NCBI GenBank assembly: GCA_019117125.1
Contig: DXAL01000023.1
Coordinates: forward strand, 31,095 to 95,094
Direction: 5' to 3'
Source: Candidatus Mediterraneibacter merdipullorum
Lineage (GTDB): Bacteria > Bacillota > Clostridia > Lachnospirales > Lachnospiraceae
Length of the DNA stretch: 64,000 nt
Part shown: in pieces, positions 60,187 through 64,000 of the stretch
How positions within the stretch are numbered: the first letter of the stretch is position 1
Layout of the letters: each line of letters begins with the position of its first letter
Notes under the pieces: model-generated
Seen by the model: only the letters and a program-made list of their open reading frames with translations
What the model was told of the DNA's origin: nothing
Databases searched by the model: none
Position numbers and translations under genes: made by a program

Positions 60187-61776
60187 TCAGGTTCTGCCGG
60201 CCGGCGGCGCAAACCGGCGGATGAGCGCCTCCGCCGTCTTCATGCCGTCCATCGCAGCAGAGGTGATGCCGCCTGCATACCCTGCGCCCTCACCGCAGGG
60301 ATAAATCCAGGACAGGTTGGAGCGGAAGTCTGCATCCCGCTCGATCCGGACCGGGGAAGACGTCCTGCTCTCCACGCCTGACAGAAGCGCGTCCGGGTCG
60401 GCAAACCCCTGTATCTTCCGGTCCATGGACCGGATGCCCTCTTCCAGGGATTCCGCCAGCACATCCGGGAAGATGCCCCGCACGTCTCCATAGGTATACT
60501 GCCCTTTCATGTTCGGTCTTATGCTGCCCGCCGCCGTTGTCTTTTTGTCCAGGCAGAAATCCGCAAACCGCTGCACGGGAATCCGGCCCCCGCCTGCCTC
60601 CCAGGCCCGCTTTTCCAGCATGCGCTGGAACCGGATTCCTGCCAGAGGATGGTCTGAGCCGTAATCTTCCGGCGTGACTGTAACAATGACCGCGCTGTTT
60701 GCATTTTCCCCGGCGCGGCTGCGATAGCTCATGCCGTTGACGGCAAGATGCCCCTCCTCGGAGGAGGCGTCCACCACATATCCGCCCGGACACATGCAGA
60801 AGGTGTACACGCCCCGTCCGTTGTCCAGCTTTTCCGTCAGCTTGTAAGAGGCAGCGGGAAGGTCTCCCCGGTCTTCCCGGCCGTACATATTCCGGTCGAT
60901 GAGCGACTGTCTGTGCTCAATGCGCACGCCTGCGGCGAAAGATTTTGCCGACATGGCGACCCCGTGGCCGTACAGCATCTCAAAGGTATCCCTTGCGCTG
61001 TGCCCGATGGCGAATACCGCTGCATCGGTCTTTAAAGTTTCCTGTCCGTTCAGTATCAGGAGCCGTTCCTCCGGGACGAGATCGGTCACCTGGCTGTGGA
61101 AGCGGAATTCCCCGCCCATCCGGATGATGGCGCAGCGCATGGACTCGACTGTCTCTGTGAGCAGGTCGGTCCCGATGTGGGGCTTCTGTTCCCAGAGGAT
61201 ATCTTCCGGCGCTCCGTGCCTTACAAACGTCTCCAGCACGAACCTCCCCCGTCCTGCCGTGTCTTTGACCAGCGTATTGAGCTTCCCGTCCGAAAATGTC
61301 CCCGCGCCGCCCTCTCCGAACTGTACGTTGGAATCCGGTCTGAGGACGCCGGTCTCCCAGAACCGCTCCACATCCTGTATGCGCTCCCGGACCGGTGCGC
61401 CGCGCTCGATGACGAGGGGCTTATACCCTGCCTGTGCCAGCAGATATGCGCAGAACAGCCCTGCCGGTCCGCTCCCCACGACAACGGGACGGCGGGTCAG
61501 CGGTTCGCTCCCGTGGGCCGGAAGACAGTATGGCTTCGGGGAGACATGTCTGACTTTTGCGCCCATCTGTTTTAGGATGCGCCCTTCCTCCGCCACATCC
61601 ACATCGACGGAATAGGAATAAGAAAGGTCCGGTTTCTTCCGGGCATCCAGGGAGCGCTTCCAGATGTGGTATCCGTTCAGCTCCCGCTTTCCGATGTGGA
61701 GGGTCTTTAACAGCTTTCTCTCCAGCTGTTCCCGGGTGTGTCCCACCGGGAGCCGGAGCTGGTCGATGCGTATCAT
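60187..61776 (-). CDS. NAD(P)/FAD-dependent oxidoreductase, 529 aa
   Basis: N-terminal 90-residue cap-like domain, then the FAD-binding VVGSGPAGLFCAYLLAQAG (near 96), NVQFGEGGAGTFSDGKL and C-terminal CGEGAGYAGGITSAAMDGM. A conserved family of unknown substrate. ATG 61776 has AAGGAGGG and overlaps the next gene by 4 bp. Confidence 0.88.
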   Translation of the reverse strand: MIRIDQLRLPVGHTREQLERKLLKTLHIGKRELNGYHIWKRSLDARKKPDLSYSYSVDVDVAEEGRILKQMGAKVRHVSPKPYCLPAHGSEPLTRRPVVVGSGPAGLFCAYLLAQAGYKPLVIERGAPVRERIQDVERFWETGVLRPDSNVQFGEGGAGTFSDGKLNTLVKDTAGRGRFVLETFVRHGAPEDILWEQKPHIGTDLLTETVESMRCAIIRMGGEFRFHSQVTDLVPEERLLILNGQETLKTDAAVFAIGHSARDTFEMLYGHGVAMSAKSFAAGVRIEHRQSLIDRNMYGREDRGDLPAASYKLTEKLDNGRGVYTFCMCPGGYVVDASSEEGHLAVNGMSYRSRAGENANSAVIVTVTPEDYGSDHPLAGIRFQRMLEKRAWEAGGGRIPVQRFADFCLDKKTTAAGSIRPNMKGQYTYGDVRGIFPDVLAESLEEGIRSMDRKIQGFADPDALLSGVESRTSSPVRIERDADFRSNLSWIYPCGEGAGYAGGITSAAMDGMKTAEALIRRFAPPAGRT

Positions 61777-63020
61777 GGGCGCCCTCCTTTCCTGTTCCCC
61801 GCAGCGGATGCCGCCGCTGTGCCTGCCGCATGTCCGCTGCTCCAGGCAAATGTCAGGTTGTATCCCCCGCAGATGCCGTCCACATCCAGCAGCTCCCCGG
61901 CGAAATACAGTCCCGGGACAATCAGAGACTCCATGGTCGCAGGGTCTGTCTCCCGGGTGTCCACGCCGCCTCTGCACACCTGGGCTTTGTCAAAGGAGTT
62001 GGTACCCGTGATGCGGGTTTCCATCCGTTTGATGCGCGCGGCGAGCGCAGCCAGGTCTCCTTCCGTCAGTTCCCCTGCCTTTTTCTCCGGCGGGATGTGC
62101 GCCATCCGGCACCAGAGGTCTGAGAGTTTCTGATGGAACAGACCGGTCAGGAACATGCGGGAAGGTTTTTCCGGCCGGACATACCGGCGCACGCGCAGGA
62201 AAGAGAGCATCTGTTCCTCTGTAAAATCCGGCATAAAGTCCAGCCGGGCAGTCACTTCCTTCTTCTCATAGAGAAGTCCGGACACACAGCCGCTGACCTG
62301 GAAGACCGGAATCCCGGATATCCCGTAATCCGTCAGCTGGAGTTCTCCGGCATCGGATGCGGCGCATCTGCCCTCCGACCAGACGGAGACTTCTCCCTGG
62401 GCGCGCACGCCCGCGATGCTCCGAAAGAACCGCTCTGCGCACCGGAGCTGGACAAGGGCGGGGAGCACCGGGACAATCCGGTGTCCCAGACTTTTCGCCA
62501 GGTCGTATCCGGAACCGTCCGAGCCGGACGAGGGCGCGGCTTTTGAGCCGGTACAGAGTATCACACGGTCCGCGCGCAGACTCCCGCTCCCTGTGGTGAC
62601 GGTAAAGCCCTTTCTCCCGGGGGTTATGCCGCGGCACTCGGTCTTCAGCCTGACCTCCACGCCGAGGCGGGCAAGCTCCATCTCAAACGCGTCCGTGACA
62701 GCGCGCGCCTGGTCGGAATTGGGATAGAGATAGCCGTTCCGGTTCCTGGAATAGATGCCAAGCTCCAGGAAAAAAGAGATGATATCCTGAGCCTGAAAGC
62801 GCTCCACCACGCTCCAGGGGTACGTCGGGTTCCCGGAATGATAGCATGCCGGTTCCTGGCGGATGTTCGTGAAGTTGCATCTGCCGTTTCCCGTTGACAA
62901 TATCTTTTTTCCGATGCGGTCATTGTGCTCGATGAGGACTACCTCTGCTCCTGCTTTCGCTGCAGCCACAGACGCCATCAGCCCCGACGCACCGCCGCCG
63001 ATCACTGCGACTTTCTTCAT
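61773..63020 (-). CDS. HI0933/YhiN-family flavoprotein
   Basis: 415 aa. VIGGGASGLMASVAAAKAG FAD site, KKILSTGNGRCNFTN signature and the C-terminal GGYNLTFAWSSGHAAG. Clostridial BaiN belongs to this family, but there is no bai cluster here, so no bile acid role is claimed. Confidence 0.92.
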   Translation of the reverse strand: MKKVAVIGGGASGLMASVAAAKAGAEVVLIEHNDRIGKKILSTGNGRCNFTNIRQEPACYHSGNPTYPWSVVERFQAQDIISFFLELGIYSRNRNGYLYPNSDQARAVTDAFEMELARLGVEVRLKTECRGITPGRKGFTVTTGSGSLRADRVILCTGSKAAPSSGSDGSGYDLAKSLGHRIVPVLPALVQLRCAERFFRSIAGVRAQGEVSVWSEGRCAASDAGELQLTDYGISGIPVFQVSGCVSGLLYEKKEVTARLDFMPDFTEEQMLSFLRVRRYVRPEKPSRMFLTGLFHQKLSDLWCRMAHIPPEKKAGELTEGDLAALAARIKRMETRITGTNSFDKAQVCRGGVDTRETDPATMESLIVPGLYFAGELLDVDGICGGYNLTFAWSSGHAAGTAAASAAGNRKGGRP

Positions 63021-63040
63021 ATGCTCTCCTTATGCTTTTC

Positions 63041-64000
63041 TTATGCCCGCCTTAACCTGTCTTTGTCAACCACATGGCTGTCCACCAGGCACTGGAGGGA
63101 TTTTAAGATGCCCAGCTTCGCGTGGTTCCAGGTCAGTCCGCCCTGGAAATACACCGCGTACGGCGGTTTGATGGGACCGTCCGCCGACAGTTCGATGGAA
63201 GACCCCTGTACGAATGCCCCGGCAGCCATAATCACATCGCTGTCATACCCCGGCATCGCCCATGGCTCCGGGGTCACGTAGCTGTCCACGGGAGCCGCAG
63301 CCTGGATGCCCCTGCAGAAGGCAATGACGCCCTCCGGAGACCCCAGCGTCACCGCCTGGATGATGTCGTGGCGGGATTCCTTCCCGTCCGGGATGACCGG
63401 AAATCCAAGACCTTCATAGATGTTTGCGGCAAAAACCGCACCTTTTAACGCTGCGCACACAACGGTGGGAGCCAGGAAAAATCCCTGGTAGAAGGACTGC
63501 ATCACCCCAAGCGAAGCGCCCACTTCCTTCCCAAGCCCCGGCGAGGTCAGCCGGCAGGCGCAGTTCTCGACCAGGTCCTTCCTGCCCGCGATATATCCGC
63601 CGATGGGCGCCAGGCCGCCGCCCGGGTTCTTTATGAGCGAACCGACGATGAGGTCTGCACCCACATCACTTGGCTCGATGCGCTCCACGAATTCCCCGTA
63701 GCAGTTGTCGACCATGCAGATTACGTCCGGCCTGCGCTCCTTGATAAAAGCGATGAGCTCCCCGATCTTCCCGACCGGATAGCTGGGACGCGTCTGATAG
63801 CCTTTGGAGCGCTGGATGGTCACGAGCCTTGTCCGGTCGTTCAGCGCTTTTTCGATGGCGTCATAGTCAAAATAGCCGTCCTCTGCCAGTTCCACCTGAC
63901 GGTAGGATACCCCGTACTCTGCCAGAGAGCCCTCAAGACCGAGCTGGAGAACCTGACCTCCGCCTACGCCGTCATCAAGAACCTGCAGGGCTTCACCTTC
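63041..64000 (-). CDS. methionine gamma-lyase family PLP enzyme (5' end outside window)
   Basis: 320 codons are visible and open to the window end; the GTG at 63895 is internal, not the start. PLP lysine in VGSLIKNPGGG, preceded by CMVDNCYGEFVE with the cofactor aspartate. The family (also called aluminium resistance protein) is fold type I and common in Firmicutes; true substrate unknown. Confidence 0.9.
   Translation of the reverse strand, partial: EGEALQVLDDGVGGGQVLQLGLEGSLAEYGVSYRQVELAEDGYFDYDAIEKALNDRTRLVTIQRSKGYQTRPSYPVGKIGELIAFIKERRPDVICMVDNCYGEFVERIEPSDVGADLIVGSLIKNPGGGLAPIGGYIAGRKDLVENCACRLTSPGLGKEVGASLGVMQSFYQGFFLAPTVVCAALKGAVFAANIYEGLGFPVIPDGKESRHDIIQAVTLGSPEGVIAFCRGIQAAAPVDSYVTPEPWAMPGYDSDVIMAAGAFVQGSSIELSADGPIKPPYAVYFQGGLTWNHAKLGILKSLQCLVDSHVVDKDRLRRA

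Noticed and set aside
61773..63020. BaiN bile acid enzyme
   Set aside because: Family similarity only; no other bai genes occur here and HI0933-type proteins are widespread.

Overview
The window looks like a chromosome segment of an endospore-forming, rod-shaped Gram-positive anaerobe of the Clostridia, most likely Lachnospiraceae. The basis is spore genes (an alpha/beta SASP, a YtfJ/GerW-family protein, YlbJ), Firmicutes gene clusters (rpmB-asp23-fakA-like-recG; rsmD-coaD-ylbJ; rplU-prp-rpmA-obgE-yhbY-nadD-yqeK-rsfS; radC-mreBCD-pbp2-minCDE-rodA), an L27 precursor with the Prp cleavage motif, a LexA with GAAC-N4-GTTC operators, and perfect Gram-positive Shine-Dalgarno sites. By eye most of it is moderately GC-rich; the stretch at about 35.3-37.7 kb is clearly AT-rich. 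The genus cannot be fixed from the sequence alone.

Layout. 1-4.4 kb (+): the end of an FtsW-type SEDS protein, its partner PBP (starting inside the ftsW frame), an unknown 114-aa protein, a DUF2953 protein with nine hexapeptide repeats, YtfJ and a tiny membrane protein. 4.4-11.1 kb: rpmB (-) divergent from asp23, a DAK2-domain kinase, recG, a SASP under a probable sigma-G promoter, rsmD, coaD and a coiled-coil protein. 11.1-19.4 kb: ylbJ (-), an M23 peptidase, then rRNA methylase, pseudouridine synthase, HAD, YgiQ radical SAM, RluA and recU genes. 19.5-24.9 kb: a his operon hisZ-G-D-B-(HisF-like)-IE. 25-35.3 kb: two radical-SAM related genes, RNase E/G, aspartate kinase, CBS protein, then the L21/Prp/L27/Obg cluster through nadD, yqeK and rsfS.

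35.3-37.7 kb is an accessory patch: an intact IS256-family element (35775-37264, 8-bp duplication GAACATAG) inside remnants of an IclR regulator and a YczE-like membrane protein. 37.7-40.4 kb is an SOS island: lexA (-) divergent from a YneA-like LysM protein with several LexA boxes between them, followed by a XerS-like tyrosine recombinase with a 28-bp dif-like inverted repeat and a three-hairpin leader upstream. 40.4-49.5 kb: FUSC membrane protein, TtcA-type thiolase, cytidylate-kinase-like protein, then (-) an HlyD-like adaptor, yggS, sepF, ylmH, lspA and rluD, the usual Firmicutes division-proximal cluster, plus a DUF378 protein (+). 49.6-60.1 kb (-): one long shape and division operon radC-mreB-mreC-mreD-pbp2-minC-minD-minE-rodA-mgsA-dacA. 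60.1-64 kb (-): two flavoproteins and the C-terminal part of a methionine gamma-lyase-family PLP enzyme cut by the window end.

Working together: two SEDS/class B PBP pairs (septal at the left, elongation at the right) with MreBCD, MinCDE, SepF and a DD-carboxypeptidase give a nearly complete rod morphogenesis set; lexA and the YneA-like protein link DNA damage to division arrest; the ribosome-assembly genes (obgE, yhbY, rsfS, rsmD, prp, several rRNA modification enzymes) form a second theme. No rRNA, tRNA, CRISPR array or prophage was seen. The observations most worth a second look are the degenerate HisF-like domain fused to HisIE, the SOS/Xer region with its unexplained inverted repeats, the layered IS insertion with a hairpin masking the transposase ribosome site, the 119-bp ftsW/pbp frame overlap, and a MinE lacking its membrane-targeting N-terminus.
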